Of a stretch of DNA of 19,779 nucleotides, positions 19,066 through 19,779 are shown piece by piece (position 1 is the stretch's first letter; each line of letters begins with the position of its first letter). The stretch covers positions 1 through 19,779 of the forward strand of contig JANBPK010001640.1 of the NCBI GenBank assembly GCA_027579435.1, in the 5' to 3' direction. A model generated the notes under the pieces. That model did not search any database and was not told the origin of the DNA. It saw nothing but the letters and a program-made list of their open reading frames with translations. Origin of the DNA: Candolleomyces eurysporus. Lineage: Eukaryota > Basidiomycota > Agaricomycetes > Agaricales > Psathyrellaceae. Both the position numbers and the translations under genes were made by a program.

Positions 19066-19779
19066 CGTACTAGCTGGAGGGCTGAAGTATCGGACCTCTT
19101 GTCAATCAGTCACGATGGTGGGCTTTGGTCACTTCCAACTTCTGTAGCTATATGACTACTGGGTACGAGTCACGTTCGAGTATCGACCAATAATACAGTA
19201 CCTATCGAGATTTTCAGTTATCTGCGGAAATTCACTGCAGGCCCGCAGTTGATAAGCAGCCGAGGTCAGCAGCCTGTCAGTATACAGTCCATGATCAAAC
19301 TGGAATGATATTCTGACATCTCGAACTTCACAAACATTAGCCATCGTTACCTAAATTACAACGCACAATGTGAAAACAGAAAAAGAGAACGAGAGAACGA
19401 ACGAGCGACTACTGGAAGACCACCAATAGCCAATATATCTAACGTGCTTGGAAGTTGGCGAACCCAAACCCAGAACGGAGACCTCGCAGAGACTAAAGTC
19501 CGGTGTTCAGCCAACTGAGAAACTGGCGGCAGTGCCAATGGGACAGGTACACCAGGGGAATACCTCCCAGCCACCTCTCCCCGCTCAGAACACTTTTCTA
19601 CCACCCCTCCGCACCCGGAACCGCAACCACCAATGCATCAGCCAAAAAGCGGAACGGTGCCATCCCAGCGGCTGACGAGTAAATAAACCACAACACACTA
19701 CTAGTACAAGAAACTTAGAAACTATTATCGCGGCATGTGACCCCAATTCTACTTACTTCCTTTCAATTTGGATTTTGAT
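18756..19779 (-). repeat. Duplicated module, copy 3, inverted and cut short
   Basis: Read on the minus strand from the window edge, the sequence runs from the last few codons of the disordered-protein gene (AAATTGAAAGG at about 19759-19769), through the spacer (TTGGGGTCAC, the CCCCTGGTGTACCTGTC block, GGCTGAACACCGGACTTT), to the P450 start at 19065 and the truncated P450. Order and content match modules 1 and 2, in opposite orientation. It lacks the 141-base element. The copy continues beyond the window, so a further disordered-protein gene is expected just outside. Confidence 0.9.

Noticed and set aside
1..19779. CRISPR arrays, rRNA, tRNA and bacterial-style operons
   Set aside because: None was seen. 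The spliced genes show a eukaryotic nuclear genome, and I found no cloverleaf or spaced direct-repeat array.

Overview
The window is eukaryotic and fungal, most likely from a mushroom-type basidiomycete (Agaricomycetes). The genes are split by many short introns of about 37-85 bases with GT/AG ends. The protein types fit: a membrane P450 with 11 exons, a NACHT NTPase of the mushroom NLR-like kind, and a long F-box protein. The species cannot be named from the sequence. Scattered Ns and broken G/C runs suggest a draft assembly with homopolymer errors.

The left half (1 to about 10930) is built from a repeated module: the gene of a disordered Pro/Gln/Tyr-rich protein, a spacer of about 0.75-0.95 kb, then a P450 gene. 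Module 1 (1 to about 3810; its start lies outside the window) has a decayed first gene and an intact P450 (1497-3772). Module 2 (alignable from about 7176 to 10930) has a longer version of the first gene (about 6844-7839) and an intact P450 (8614-10895). The two P450s splice to identical exon lengths and 540 residues each, with about 19 amino-acid differences by my reading. An orphan copy of the P450 upstream block, without a P450, follows P450-1 (3811-4155). A third, inverted and truncated module lies at the right edge (18756-19779). An older, inverted P450 relic lies at 11052-11762, tail to tail with P450-2.

Between the modules (4156-6843) lie a roughly 1 kb non-autonomous transposon-like element with terminal inverted repeats and a flanking direct repeat (4401-5392), two weak candidates for small secreted proteins, and a 26-base tandem repeat. 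A second, 141-base element with TA target duplication sits in the spacer of module 1 only. The other two modules show the empty site, so it was inserted after the duplication or lost from the others.

The right half holds a NACHT gene (11805-14588, +, four exons, about 875 residues) and, tail to tail with it, an F-box gene (14936-17145, -, about 723 residues if one base is missing from a C run). A poorly coding stretch of 1.6 kb follows (17146-18755), then the truncated third module.

The genes do not form a recognisable pathway. The region reads as a rapidly rearranging accessory locus: P450 copies expanded in direct and inverted orientation, with small mobile elements and an NLR-like gene between them. 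Shared regulation of the two P450s is plausible because their upstream blocks are duplicated too, but this is inference.
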